Assembly (NCBI GenBank): GCA_043228905.1
Contig: JBHGNT010000049.1
Span: forward strand, 119,105-183,104
Direction: 5' to 3'
DNA length: 64,000 bases
DNA from: Azolla caroliniana
Taxonomy: Eukaryota > Polypodiophyta
A program made the position numbers and the translations under genes. Below are positions 24,720 through 38,098 of this stretch, in pieces. The notes beneath the pieces were generated by a model, which ran no database searches, was not told where the DNA came from, and saw only the letters and a program-made list of their open reading frames with translations. How positions within the stretch are numbered: position 1 is the stretch's first letter; each line of letters starts with the position of its first letter.

Positions 24720-26681
24720 AGTTCATCCTTGTAATGAGAGGGAATGATGCTTCAACATGCAATGGATTTGCAATAAATGGAGGTAAAATATTTGAAAGAG
24801 TTACATGCTATGAACAAAATAGCATTGCAAATCCAAGATACTCTTGAGACAAAGGCCAAAATGACAATCTTAGAAGCCCAAAAAGAATCACTGATCAAAG
24901 TAACTGTTGAGATGAAATCTAACCTTGAGGCGAATGCGTACCCCAATCTATTTCTAAGAATGTGTTAGATGCCAAAGAGCTATATGAAAGAGAGAAACAA
25001 ACGCAAAATATTGTTATTAGAGAGATACAAGAACAACAATCAAACAATGCACTCTCCCTTGCTGGGAACATCACAAAACTCTTTGAAGATTGTTTTGCTA
25101 TGTGTGATATTATGATATATAGAGCAAATAGAATTGGTCAGAAGCAATAAGAAAGAGGATCATCTTGAGCTATTGTTTGCATAATCTTAAACGATAGGAA
25201 AAGAGGTTTCATCTTAGATAGTAACAAGGTGTATCTAAAAGGTACAAACTTATTTGTATCAAATTAAACCCTAATGGAGCAAGAATGATGAAGGCAAGCC
25301 TATGCAACTAGAAAGGGAACTAATCATGCATGGCAAGTGATGACCTATACAACTTCCTCAAGTTTGAAATTCATGTTTTGGAATTGTAGAGAATAAATGT
25401 GGAATAAAGGCTTGGGAATAAGTGATGTAGCTCGTGATGTAGATATGATATTTCCCAGTGATACTTGAGAACATGAAGCTAACTGTATACCTAATGTTGA
25501 TGGCTACATTATTAAATGTATATGGCCCCGCACTAAAGTATGATGAATACAAAAGATATATGTGGGTTGAAGTAACATTATGTGAAGACTAACTCTATAT
25601 GGCATGTTGTTACATTCCTTATAGAGAACACAACTACTATAATTTGTGGTTGAGTTAGATCATGATGATCCATTTATTTATGTATGTGATGACATTCTTA
25701 TATATTAGATGAATGGAAAAGTGTTGTTTGTGGGAGATTAAATGTTAGAGTTGGAGCTGATCAAAATGCGAAAGTTGATAATACTGCAACAGTGTCATAT
25801 TTGATGCATCCCTCAAAAGACTGTATTATGTCAAGTTATGGTGGGCTTCTTATACACAGGCTTAAATGCACAAATATATATTTTTTATCAATGGTACCCA
25901 TGTGCTTCTAATGACAAAAGTTTTGACATGTCTTTGAGCTTCCGGAGGTGTAGTTGATTATGTTTTCGTTAAAGAATGTGATGCATCAATTGTGGATTGA
26001 CCAATGCATTAGAGTACATTATGTGATCTCACAATGCAAAAACTAATCTATATGCAAATACGGTTTAGGGTTATGTCATGAACCCCTCCCTTAGTAAATA
26101 CGTTAAAATAAACTGGGAGCAATTGAAGGATGTCATTCTCAAAGTAGGGTATTAATATTTTAGTGCATGTGTAGGTGGGTATTGGGTGCTTAGTTCCCCA
26201 TGTAATGTTTGGCATGATGAAGAATGCAAGGCTCATCTCAAAATGTTCAAGCTTGCAAAAGATAAAAATTAGAAATCCCTAATATTGTATTAATATTGAA
26301 GAATGGTGAGGAGGCAGAAGAGGCATATCATTAAATGCAAGAGAAGAAGAAAAAGAAATTGTTTAAACTCCAACCAAGGTTATCATGGAGACAAGTCAAG
26401 CGGAAAAAGGAAGTTATAATTGGTGAATTCACCAATATTTATGTAAGCTTTATGTGCTTGATGCCTATTACAACGAGTATTGAAACACTATATGAGGCAT
26501 GTGTATCTATTGAATATGTTAATAGAGAGGCGAAAAGGATGTCTAATGGCAAAGCAACAAATGCAACTTTAATTGCAAGTGAGCTCTTTAAATGGACAAG
26601 ACCACAAACTTATCATTCGAAACCATAACATGTCAAGCCATCAAGGAAGGTTTCCCAGAAGATAGGTGTTAGAATTGGATT
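24720..26681 (+). pseudogene. LINE relic, ORF1 and endonuclease part
   Basis: A plus-strand non-LTR element with many stops. At 24777-25370 an ORF1-like coiled-coil and RRM region is seen (LYEREKQTQNIVIREIQEQQ, of the L1 ORF1 NIVI-type). From about 25370 to 26000 there is an endonuclease remnant (LNVRVGADQNAKVDNTATV, the plant LINE endonuclease core, then a VVDYVFV-like motif). The part 26335-26640 is the linker before reverse transcriptase. The element is interrupted at 26681 by a Copia insertion and continues at 32187. Confidence 0.75.
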
Positions 26682-27047
26682 TGTTGAGAATCAAACTCAA
26701 CTTCCCGTGTGTGGGAACACACTCTAGGATACTCAAGTGTGTGACCACCCCACCTCCTTGTATAGTAACTAGTGTGTCATAGAAGTTAATATCCTATGAC
26801 ACATTCTTTAAGTAGTTAAGACCCGACCTCTTTCCCAAGAGGTGACTCTTGTGAGAGAACCTAGAGAGAAGGTGACTACATAAGCACCTTCTCCTTCTCT
26901 TTGTAGTAGTTGGCTCAATCTTGCTCCTTGTTAATACAATTTTTCTGTTTTTCTGTAACTCTTGAGTTCTCTCTCACTCACTCACTCTCTCTCCACACAT
27001 ACACACACACCCCTTCCAATGCACAAAATCATCATCGATTCTTTACA
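26682..27047 (+). repeat. 5' LTR of complete Copia
   Basis: 366 bp, TGTTGAGAATC...TTTACA. Its layout matches the LTR at 14514-14921 (same ends, TGTTGAGAATCAA(A/G)CTCAACTT start, CT/CA microsatellite), but the body differs, so these are related subfamilies. Confidence 0.93.
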
Positions 27048-27059
27048 TGGTATTAGAGC
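27048..27059 (+). other. Primer-binding site, one mismatch
   Basis: TGGTATTAGAGC, the initiator tRNA-Met site with one C-to-T change from TGGTATCAGAGC. Confidence 0.88.
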
Positions 27060-27187
27060 GCTTAGTAGCTTGATCCAAGCCCATCGCCTTTACGTGTGTT
27101 GTGCCCAAGCCCACGCTCGGAAAGAATTGATTGATCGTTTTAGCAACAATCTACACAGTTCATATCAAAGAGAAGAAGAAGCTCGAC

Positions 27188-30100
27188 ATGAACACTCAGA
27201 TGGGAAGCACTCTTCCTACCAATAGAAACAACTTTGCATCTTGGGAGTACAAGATCCACCAATACCTTGTCGGCCAAGGCTATTGGAGTTATGTCGAAGG
27301 AGCAAACGAAAATCAACCCAACCCAACACATGCCAACTACCCAGCTTGGGAGCAAGCAGTGAGTCGTGTGTTGTACTGCCTTGCATCATGTGTCCATGAT
27401 CACATGCTTGGCTACATCTGAGAGGCCAAAACGCCGAAGTTGGCATGGGGGAACCTCAAGAAGATCTTCACAGCCAACACGATCGCAAGAAAGCTTCAAC
27501 TCCGTCAAGAGTTGAACGATATACAATAGAGGGACATGTCAATCGACAACTACACCTTGATGATCAAGGAACTATGCGATGACCTCGGGTCGATCAATGT
27601 TAGCATTGACGATGATGAAGTGGTGCAGATTTGCCTCGGAGGCTTAACACCTCGGTTCGGAGCCATTTTGTTGGTAGTCCTCGTGAGGGAGAATCCTCCC
27701 TCCGTCAATCCCCAATCGATGCTATTGGTCGAGGAGAATCATGTTCGAACAAAAAGCAATGCGCAAGAAGGACACTTGCGCTATTCGAACTTCAATGGAG
27801 GAAGAGGACAAGGTCGTGGAAGAAAGGTTGATTCAACCAAGGCCGACACAACCAAGAGCAACCCTGAGAACATAACTTCTACTACCGACAAGATGTTTCG
27901 AACGCGCGAGGTGGAGCGTCCGGAAGAAGGGGGAGCAATCATGCCGAACCGAGCTGACAAAACAATTCCACCCAGTGTAGATATTGTGGTAAATTCGGTC
28001 ACTATGAGGCAGAGTGTCGGAAAAAAAAGAGTGAGTTCGCCTCCACAAGCCGACAACTCACCAACTACACCTCAAACTCCAACTACGACAATCGTGGTGG
28101 AATGTTGATGATGTGACACAGAGCGAATTCGATGACGACATCATGTCTGACAGCCACCTCCAACTCGGAAAATGTATGGTTTGTCAATTCGGGTGTATCC
28201 AATCACATGACATCTCATGAAGATTGGTTTCGAGAGCTACGAAAGCCTGAACGGGAATCATACCTACATTCGGCATGTGGAAACTAGGGATGACACAATT
28301 CACCCCATTTGGCATGTCGGAAATGTCCCGTTCGGCAAAGAAGGGAATCTGACCTACATCAAGAACGTCTTGCATGTTCCAACTATAACAAAGAACCTGG
28401 TCTCGGTCGGTTAGATCGTGGAACAAGGCATGCAAGTTCAATTCAACGATAGTGGCTGCTTCATCAAAAAGGAAGGCCGAATTATTGCTCGCAATCGAAG
28501 AGAAGACCAAATGTTCATTCTCAATTCTCACGAGATGAAATTGACAATGTATGCCAAGGGCCGAAAGGCCGACACTGACGTAGAGTTGTGGCACAAACGA
28601 ATTGGCCCCATTAACCTCCAAAAGCTCAAAGGAATGCAATCGAAAGGAGTCTTCATCAGACTTCCGGCTTTTACCGAAAAGGAGAGTACAAGCGCATGTG
28701 AAGGCTACCAGTTCAACAAACAACATCGTCAACCATTCCCGAAAGAGAGGAACGTGAGCAAAGGGATCCTGGATGTAATACATTCAAATGTGTGGGGACC
28801 AGCCCAAACAACAACATTTAGTGGTTGCCAATATTATGTGATGTTCATCGACAATTTCTCGAGGCGTATACCTGGATCTACCCCATGTCCCAGAAGAGTG
28901 AAGTGTTCTCGCACTTCCAGAAATTCAAGAACAAAGTCGAAAAGGAAACCAATCGTCATGTACGATGCCTTCAATTGGACGGGGGCAAAGAGTACTTCTC
29001 CGACGCCTTTACAACATACCTTCGACAAGAGGAAATCCAGCAAGACTTTACATGCCAACACACAACTCAGCATAACGGAGTAGTTGAACACAAGAACCAG
29101 CACATACTCGAGGTGGCAAGGGCAATGATAGACGAGAAACATATTGGGTTGAAGCGGCAAATACGGCCTTTATCTGATGAATCGTTGCACAACATCAGGA
29201 GTACACGATCTTACCCCCCATGAGAGGTTCTATGAAAAGAAACTGGATCTATCCCACGTCAGGATATTCGGTTCAATAGCACATGTATATATTCCCGACG
29301 AGAAGCGGCAGAAGCTTAATCCCAAGACGGAGAAATGTATACTCGTAGGGTACTCACTTGAGCAAAAAGGGTATAAGTGCTTCAACCCTTCCACCAAGAA
29401 GGTACGAGTGAGTAGGGATGTCGTATTCGACGAGTCGGCATCCTGGTATATAGTCGAATCAGCCCCATCCGACACAGTCGAAACCGAGTTTGACACATGC
29501 GGATGAGGATGATCGATCGAGTTTCACATCAGAGGAAAGTCCAATCTCAACCAGGTTGAGTAGACCACAAGAGCCTCCGAGCAACCAAAGCACGTCGCGG
29601 CCGAGTCGGAAAGGCCAAAATGCTTGAGTACGAAGACTCAAATACAAAACAAATCGGACCACTCACCCAATAGTGAGCATGGTGGACTAGATGTGCCATC
29701 ATGAGGACACCAAGAGAACCACGTCGCTCCACCTGAGAGAAGAAGGTAGTCAGCCGATTCGGCTACAATGACTACATGGCATATCATTATGCATTCATGA
29801 TGAAGGTGGCGACAATCCAAGAGCCGGAAACCTTTTCCGAAGCTGTTAAATACCCACGATGGGTTGAAGTGAGGAATGAGGAGATGCAAGCCCTCTCTTG
29901 AAACGCAACATGGGATCTCGTCCCCTCTTCACACCGGTTACCCGTAGGAGTTGTACGGGGCGGTATAAGGGTAAAACACGTTAAAGGGGTTGTTTGGCAT
30001 GTGTAATGTATATGAGTGTGAGGATGAGTATGTGTGAGCACATGCACAATTATGTGCATGTGACAAGAATGTAACGGTCTCTTTTTGTAACAGACATATT

Positions 30101-31650
30101 ATTTACCGTTACATTATGTATTATATAAACACCTTATGGGGCATGTAATGAAGATAGTTTTGTCCCCTTTCATTTGGTGTCATTTCCTATTTGTCTTTCT
30201 CTTTTGCTCTCTCTCTAACTTAACCCCCTTGGGAGGGGGTGAAGCCATTCTAGGTTTCACCCCCCACCCATCAACAACACCATCAATAGGCAATCGGATG
30301 TCAATGGATATACAAGATGAAGCACAATGCCGATGGCACCATCAATAGGTATAAGGCTCGGCTTGTTGCCAAAGGGTATGCACAGACCCATGGGGTTGAT
30401 TACGAAGATGGCAAAGATTACTACAATTCGAACTGTGATCACGCTTGCAGCAGCAAGAGGGTGGCACCTCCACCAAATGGACGTGAAGAACACCTTCCTC
30501 GAACGCGAGTTAGAAGAGGTGTACATGATATAACCGCTGGATTCGGGTCAACCATGCATCCGACTGTTGTCTGCCAACTCAAAAAGCCTCTCTACGGTCT
30601 CAAGCAGGCACCGAGAGCATGATTTTTGAAGATAACACAATATCTTCACTAAATCAGCTTTCGAATGTCCAAGTTCGACAATTCTCTGTTCATCCCGAAC
30701 GACTCCAGAGGACAACTATTTATCATAATTTATGTGGACGACCTGGTGATTGGAGGAGAACACTTCGGGGACATCGAACATACCAAAAGGCCACTCTCCA
30801 TCATATTTAAAATGACTAATATGAAGGAGCTCCATTGCCTTCTAGGAATAGAAGTAATTCGGACCCCCGATGGCATCATCATCTCCCAATGACATTATAT
30901 CCTTGATCTTCTCTTCAAGTTTGGGATGACAAAGTGTAAGCTCGTCACTACCCCTCTCGATCGCAACCTAAAGCTAGATGCCGACTCCGGCACATGAGAG
31001 TGTGAGTTGACACTCTATCGACAGCTAGTCGGAAGCCTCACCTACCTCACAATTACCTGACCCAGCCTAAGTTACCCGATCAACCTCCTTATCCGGTTCA
31101 TGCAAACTTGCGAGACATCCATACTGACTGTGTCAAGCGAGTGCTCAAGTATGTGAGTGGAACCATGGATTTCGGCATCCTCTACAAATCGGCCACACTA
31201 ATACAACTCGAAGGGTACATAACTGCTAACTGGGCCTTCTGCAAAGCTAACAGATGATCAACCTCAGGGTTAGCCTTCTCCCTCAATAGTGGAGCCATCT
31301 CCTGGAGCAGCAAAAAGCAGCCGACAGTCGCACTGTTGAGCACAAAGGCTGAATACAGGGGCACGGTAGTTGTCGCCTTTGAAGTTGTTTGGTTGAAATG
31401 AATATTGAAGGATCTGGGCATTCCCATATCATATATGATTATCCTCTACTGCGACAATATGAGCAATGTTCACCTAGATTGGAACCCAGTTTTCCACGCT
31501 CGGACCAAGCACATCGAAATGCACTATCACTTCATCCGAGAACGTGTTCTGGCCGAGGATGTCGACCTGCAACAGGCCTGCAACACATCAACACGAACCT
31601 GTAGATGGCTGAAATCATCACCAGGGCCTTGGGAGTAGACAAGTTGCAGT
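27188..31650 (+). pseudogene. Copia gag-pol, broken by stops, shifts and an insertion
   Basis: The frame starts at ATG 27188 with a UBN2 gag (YKIHQYLVGQGYWSYVEGAN). In-frame stops occur at 27419 (TGA) and 27527 (TAG). A shifted zinc-knuckle region follows, then a protease relic (VNSGVSNHMTSHEDWF, where Asp of the DSGAS motif reads Asn), GAG-pre-integrase, integrase (VIHSNVWGPAQ; LQLDGGKEYFS), a reverse transcriptase with YVDD at 30731-30742 and YGLKQAPRA, and RNase H (SGAISWSSKKQPTVALLSTK). About 340 bp of unrelated DNA interrupts the start of reverse transcriptase. The protein cannot be made as it stands. Confidence 0.92.
29955..30295 (+). mobile_element. Unclassified ~340-bp insertion in Copia reverse transcriptase
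   Basis: The coding match is interrupted between RLPVG and the codons for a RWIYKMKH-like string. The inserted DNA has a TATA-like ATTATATAAACACC (30120) and a GC-poor centre. Only a trinucleotide GGA is shared by the two edges, so the class (small LTR, MITE or other) is open. Confidence 0.55.
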
Positions 31651-31804
31651 AGTTCACGACGAACCTAGGTCTTTCGACTATAAACCAGTCGCGCTTGAGG
31701 GGGAGTAAGGAGCACCAGGAGTGAACCGGCCATTCGATGCCGAAGCCGTAGTCGACTCAAAGCCGACCCAAAGACCAGTCTGAACCAACCACCCACCGAT
31801 CGGA

Positions 31805-31823
31805 AGTTGTGTTTGAAGGGGTG
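31805..31823 (+). other. Polypurine tract of complete Copia
   Basis: GTTTGAAGGGGTG directly precedes the 3' LTR. A second purine run (CTTGAGGGGGAGTAAGGAG, about 31693) marks the end of pol. Confidence 0.75.
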
Positions 31824-32181
31824 TGTTGAGAATCAAACTCAACTTCCCATGTGTGGGAACACACGCTAGGATACTCAAGTGTGTGACCACCCCACCTCCT
31901 TGTATAGTAACTAGTGTGGCATAGAAGTTAATATCCTATGACACATATTCTTTAAGTAGTTAAGACTCGAACTCTTTCCCAAGAGGCGACTCTAGTGAGA
32001 GAACCTAGAGAGAAGGTGACTACATAAGCACCTTCTCCTTCTCTTTGTAGTAGATGGCTCATTCTTGCTCCTTGTTAATACAGTTTTACTATTTTTCTGT
32101 AACTCTTGAGTTCTCTCTCTCTCTCTCCACACACACACACACAATTCTTCCGTTGCACAGAATCATCACCAATTCTTTACA
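31824..32181 (+). repeat. 3' LTR of complete Copia
   Basis: 358 bp, closely matching 26682-27047 with a few substitutions and a shorter microsatellite. Confidence 0.93.
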
Positions 32182-32186
32182 AGATT

Positions 32187-32820
32187 AAACCAATCCATAA
32201 AGGAGGAGATAACAATTTGGTACACAACTATCGAACTAGCATGGTTAGTTCAATTATGTCCAAGTTATATATCATTATTATGGAGCAAATGATTAGCTCA
32301 TGGGTTGCACATCATCACAAACAAGATCTTGGTCAAGCAGGCTTTAGACCAAAATATTCAATTATAGATCATTTGGTTACACTAAGAGTTATCATTGAAG
32401 AAAGTGGTTTTCAAGGGGAAACGTTATATTGTTGTTTTGTGGGCTTCAAGAAAGCCTTTGACACCATATCAACAAGTGAGCTTTGCTCAAGAATGATAGA
32501 CATCACAATACCATTAGAGTATAGAGCAACTATAGCACGATCATATGAGCAAGTTAGTGCCAACTTGAAATGAATTGTGGTTTCTCAAAGTACTTCTTGA
32601 GCACATGGGGATCAACCAAGGGTGCCCTCTCTCGTCCACATTTTGCAATACTTAGCTGATGTATCGGACATATTTTGTCCAATAAGTGGGCAAACAATTA
32701 ATGTGGACAAAACAAAAATAATAGCAATAAAGACAATACAACCAAGACACTACGCAAGATTTCAAAATTATGGCCCTAATATTGCAGAGAATATCAAAAG
32801 CACCCTCATAGATTGAGAAT
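32187..32820 (+). pseudogene. LINE reverse transcriptase relic
   Basis: It continues the LINE split by the Copia element: NLVHNYRTSMVSSIMSKLY, QAGFRPKYSIIDHLVTLR and a CCFVGFKKAFDTI motif are reverse transcriptase palm signatures of plant LINEs. The frame is open from about 32106 to 32573 only because it runs in from the LTR. It then decays. Confidence 0.85.
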
Positions 32821-33239
32821 TATCACTACACACCCTTAATGAAAAGTAAACATGTTAAATTACGTTAATTTATGAAATGTAGCATATATAATAATATTTC
32901 CCAAAATACTAAATAATATAATTCAACTTAACACGTACATAATATTAGAACATGTGCTCAAAAAACATCTAAATTCACTTCAAAAAGACAAACGATTTTG
33001 TATAAAGAACAATGTCAAATGTTATTTGGTTGCACTTTTTTTTTCCAAAAAAAACACTACTTCGCATTAGTTAGCAAACAAAGTACATTAAATTTCAGCA
33101 AAACTCAAGTTGGTCTTCTCACCAAAGTGATCATAGTTCGCACCCCCTCATTTACAACAAAAGTATCCCATCAACTCTTTTAACATGGTAACTACCTTGT
33201 AACACAACCATACATATTTACAACTCCTGGTCACTAATG
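32821..33239. other. AT-rich non-coding DNA
   Basis: No supported feature; probable decayed transposon or spacer. Confidence 0.5.
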
Positions 33240-34123
33240 GGAAGCCATTGGTGGAAATAGCCATATGGGTGCTTGGTAGTTCCATTTAGGCCATGATGAT
33301 GATCTGACCACCATAGGAGAACTGCCCCATTTCAGTAGAAACTTTGACCGAGCTCTTTCTGCTTCATCTGATTCCCCCTAAATCGTATTGTATCGTCCTT
33401 GCAGCCAAGATACCAAGTCGAACCATATGTTTAACAACACCTCACTACTTGGGAGCTTGTGTTGTTGAAAACAAACTTACAACGACGGGTCCAAATGTGC
33501 CAGACCATTAAGCAAGCCACCATCATCCATATCTCCTCAAAAAATTCAAAGTTTGTGCCAAGTCAAACTCCAACACATTGAAACACATTGCCACCCTGCA
33601 CTATAAATCCATGATCATGGGGGTTTAACTGTTCCGCCCAACCTTCCCCTGTTAACTTCAGTCCCTGGAAGGACCCCCATACAACTCTCCCATTCACTCC
33701 GCATGTTGCCACGAACGTGAGACTTCTACCCCAAATGCTAATCGCCTCTGCGCAATTCAAAAAATAGTGAGGAATTGATTCCAAAGAGAGTCCACATATC
33801 TTGCAACTAGCCTCCTCACCATGACACCTCAACCACTCCCCCACAAGTACCACCTTAGCCATAAGGTGGATTCTTTGGTTGTGGCAATTCAAAAAACAGT
33901 GAGGAATTGATTCCAAAGAGTGTCCCCATATCTTGCAACTAGCCTCCTCACCACGACACCTCAACCACTCCCCCACAGGTACCACCTTATGGCTAAGAAG
34001 CCACAACCAAAGCTTTATTTTTTCTGGCATATCAAACGCCCATAGTCTCCTCCAAAACGACTTCAACAAGTCACCAGATATGCCCTTATCCCTCCAACTA
34101 TTGCGAGTTTGCGCAACGCCCAT
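33240..34123 (-). pseudogene. LINE 3' end with zf-RVT domain, internally duplicated
   Basis: The minus-strand frame 34123-33563 encodes the zinc-binding domain found at the C-terminus of plant LINE reverse transcriptases (LWAFDMPEKIKLWLWLLSHKV, then C-x-x-C and H-x-x-x-x-C like positions). About 40 residues (GEWLRCRGEEASCKI...HCFLNC) occur twice in tandem, reflecting a duplication of about 120 bp. Downstream to 33240 the sequence still resembles a decayed LINE tail. It is in the opposite orientation to the LINE at 32187-32820, so it is a separate element. Confidence 0.8.
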
Positions 34124-37100
34124 TGATTTGGTTATTTGCTTACACTTAGTTGGTGTATTCCATTGTTTTTGTCTTTATCTTTCATTGGACCAATTGAGAT
34201 TTTCTTTACTATATGATAAAACTTGTAAACATATATTGTTGTGGGTCCAATTTCAATGGAAATACATGTGGAGAGCAAAAACTATAAGATTTATGAATAA
34301 GGGTATTGTTTTTGTTAACTAATTTTTTCTGACACGTAAGTTCACTATCACACACAAAAAACATGCAAATATAATAATATCTTAATAGATGTCATTATCT
34401 AGGCCTTAATATATGTATGAAATTATGTATTATGTTTATCTTGAGTGCACATCATTGCCACCAAAAGCATCTAATTCAATATATGTGCTACTTCTTGTTC
34501 CACTTTTTTTTTTCCAAAATTTCTTGTTCCACATTGTATTTGCCTCATTAACACAAGATGAAAGAAGTTACATGTCATTTGAGAAAATGGAAATTGATAT
34601 ATAACATTGTGTATAGTAACCAGAGAGAATATCTTTCGTGTAACATTAGTTTTTCATCAATGTAGACCCCAAGTAGCAAATATATGAGTCATTGCAGCAC
34701 TCGATGCCACAACAACAACTAATCATACACATGACCATTGTACCAAAACATGTTTGGGAAGGCCAACTTCCCATTTGCAACTTACAAATAGAACAATTGT
34801 CATAACTCTCAAACATAAAATATTAACATTTTATATTCCATTTGAAAGTTTTTCCTTCTAGAAAATGAGCTACTTTCCCATTAGTTAGGAGAGATTTTTA
34901 CAAAAAGACTATACAAGATAGCTTATATATAAAGACTATTCCATTTTAAAGTATTGTTTGTGAAGATGTACATGTTGAACTTTCCAAATATCTTAACCCT
35001 AACTAGAAGCAAAGCATCACGAATTGAATTTCTTAGAGCTAGCAAGGAAGCACAAAGCAAAGAGCTTGTGGCCATGAAATTTATGAGTAAAACAGTAAAC
35101 TAGAAGTTTAAATATTGTTTTCTTAATATCATACTTGGTGGCCATTAGAAACTTCATTTAGGAACAATTGCATAACCCAATCTTGAGCAAAGCATGTGAA
35201 GCTAATCATGTGTCACGTTACTCTCAATTGAGAATTAATAAAGAAAAAAGGACTTTGTGAAGTTGATGTTGTGTAACATTGCTTTCAATTGAGAAATAAT
35301 AAAAATTAAGGGGACAATGTAGTTGCCTAATCCAAAGAAATGGGAATATTAATTCATATAACCTTTACTAATGGACGATTATTAATCTTTCTTCTACAAA
35401 AGGGAAGGATAGTTTTATAACATCTTGTGAATAGAGCTTACCTTACACTCAAACAAGTACTCTCATTGGGGAATCCTTTGCTTGGCCAATCCAACTAGTA
35501 AACATTTGTATATTTTTGAATCCATTTATAGTCTTCATCAGCATCCAACATATAAAAACAGTAGATATCTTAGCTATCAATTAGTACTCCCTCCTTGGTT
35601 GCCAATGGTGCAATTTCATGGGGCATCCTTTCATGGTTCAATATTAAGATAATAGTACCCATAAATACATAGCAATTTCTTGTAAGAAATCACAAAACAT
35701 GAATCAAAGATCAAATGTAGTTTCTAATATAAACATAATGACTAGCCATCTTATTCAAAATCTGCATACTAGAACCTCATGACATGTCTCAACATAAGCA
35801 TGGAAAACATGGTTTCCATGTTGAGTTTTACAAAAGAACTCGTAGTGTTCAAGGCAATAAAAATCTCAAAACTTTCTATTACTCTTTATGGAAAAGAATG
35901 ATCTTCCCAAAACCATTCCCCATTTATTCTACGCAATTTAAAGAATTGAGTACAACTCAAGTTTCTCAATTGTTTACCATCTATTTTGTACATCTCGGGA
36001 AAAAGTCGTATTCTTGCAATAGATTTCCTAAAAGACTACAATTATTTTTAGTGATGTTCTAAAAACTTGCATTCCCATTAGTATAACAATGATACTCGAG
36101 GTCAAGACTAGGAGGAGATATATCTAAACTATTAATGGATTTTGTTCAGTTTTTCTAAAAGTACATGTGAAATATATTACAAGACTTTACTTATAATAGC
36201 ACACTAAGGGTCCCTCTTTTGCAAACAAAGTCCACAACATCAAATGCAACAACTGATGAGGCACATGTCCTACGAAACCACAATCTTTATTTGCAATTAT
36301 AGAATTGCTGAAATGTGCATGTAAAAAGATAGGTAAGGTGAGGATTCATAAAGGGGCAAGTTGATTGGACATACTTAAAGCATGTGAGGGTTCTTTTATT
36401 TAAGCACGGATTGGAGATGAGGATGGATGTGGCCATGATGTACAAACACTAAGCCATGTAATGTGTGCCACTTATGATAAGAGAGAAAGTAGCGATATGT
36501 TGTAATGGAAACGAACATGCCACATAATGAGGGTTTTGTTTTTGAACAACCTATATGCAATTACATTGGGCCATGTCATGTACCCCTCATTATCAATGCA
36601 TTCATGTTGAATATCCAAGTCTATATTAAATTCAAATATATCCTCTTTACATATATAAGGAGCCATAAATACATCTAACATCAACATTGTTTCTTCTTAC
36701 ATTTCATCTTTTTTACTTCTAGTTTGTGTCCAAATTTTGGGTTCCGTGTTCTCTTGACCGTGACATTGGAGGGTCCAATTGATAACCTAATTAGAGATAT
36801 CCAATTAGTAGTAGAAGAACCCTCACATGCTTTAAGAGTTTTTAACTATATACCCCTAATTAGAGATATCCAATTAGAGATAACCTATACATATACCCCT
36901 AATTTTTAATCACTTATATATTGATGTCAATAGTTATTCTTATGATTCATGAATGCGGTTGGTTTTATTCTTTTAGAAAGGCGCCTAATGGCTATAGTGA
37001 GATTATCTTTATTATCAGATTACCTTCTCTTTATTATAGGTCAAATATGCCTCATGCCACTTATCCAGAATACAAAGTGGGAATGTTGTACATACGGATT

Positions 37101-38060
37101 GCCCACTCAATAGAGTTTTTTATTAAAAATATGAAAGGTTGTGTAGATTGTGACTCATAGAATTGCAATTTGAAGTGCTCGCAAGGATGTACAACTGCCC
37201 AATATGTATTGCTAAAGTCTAAGGCTCCTAAATCATGGAAACATTCTTTAAGTTTTGATGCTTTGGGCTTTTGTTGACAAAAATTAACGAAAAGGAAGGT
37301 TCAATTTCGTGTTATCTCAATCCTACTCTCATAGACGTGGCCTTATAAGCCTACTTATATTAAGTAATCTAATGTAGCATGTAACAATTTCATGATGTCA
37401 AAAGCCAAATACATAAGCTCTGGATATTTAAATTTTGTGTGGGTAATATTGCTTCTATGCCTTTGTGATAATTTTAAAAATAATTTAAATCATAAGAATG
37501 TGGCAATTTAAAATATTTTGTTGAATACAAATGTGTGCTACTTATCTTCTCATTGAAGAAATATTCATTCCACCTTTACGTATCATTCAATCATCATCAA
37601 ATGAACGTTTCTCTTACGTGACTAGATATAGATCCATATAACAATATTGTCGGTTTCTACGAAGCTTCACATCTTTTCTTTGGTTTGCAGTTGTGAATTT
37701 CAGAAACTTCGTCAGTTGAAAGCATAACCAACTGCCTCAAATAGAATATTGTTAGCAGCACGTAAGGAAGGTGGAAAGGATTAATGATTGAGCACTTTCT
37801 TTCAATGTTACACAATGACTTATGTAGCATTATTATCTAAAGTCTCCGTGTAGAAGGTTCTAAGAAGTTTCCAAGGGTCCTAGCAAAGGGTGTTTCTTTG
37901 TGGAAGAATATGAATAAATTTATATTTAATTGTGCTCCTTTTTAGTTCTTTCTTTAAAATAGACATCTGTTTCTATAGGAAGTTTACACCATGATAAGGA
38001 CATTAAATATAATACCCCAACCAACCTTGTGAAGCTACAAAGAAGTTTCTAAAACTGAAT
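34124..38060. other. AT-rich intergenic DNA
   Basis: No gene is supported. It contains a perfect 22-bp inverted repeat (36374-36395 with 36815-36836) and two copies of TTAGAGATATCCAATTAG (36791 and 36859). Confidence 0.55.
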
Positions 38061-38087
38061 CGAAAAAACTATATATATATATGTGTG

Positions 38088-38098
38088 TGTATATAAGG
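38088..38098 (+). promoter_or_regulatory. TATA box of calmodulin-like gene
   Basis: TGTATATAAGGG lies about 140 bp upstream of the ATG at 38232, after a (TA)n(GT)n tract. Confidence 0.6.

Larger units (their letters stand above)
26682..32181 (+). mobile_element. Complete Ty1/Copia element with decayed gag-pol
   Basis: A 5.5-kb element with LTRs at 26682-27047 and 31824-32181, a primer-binding site, gag-pol in the Copia order (gag, protease, integrase, reverse transcriptase, RNase H) and a purine tract before the 3' LTR. The flanking pentamers GGATT (left) and AGATT (right) look like a target-site duplication with one change. LINE sequence lies on both sides, so the element inserted into that LINE. 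Confidence 0.93.
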
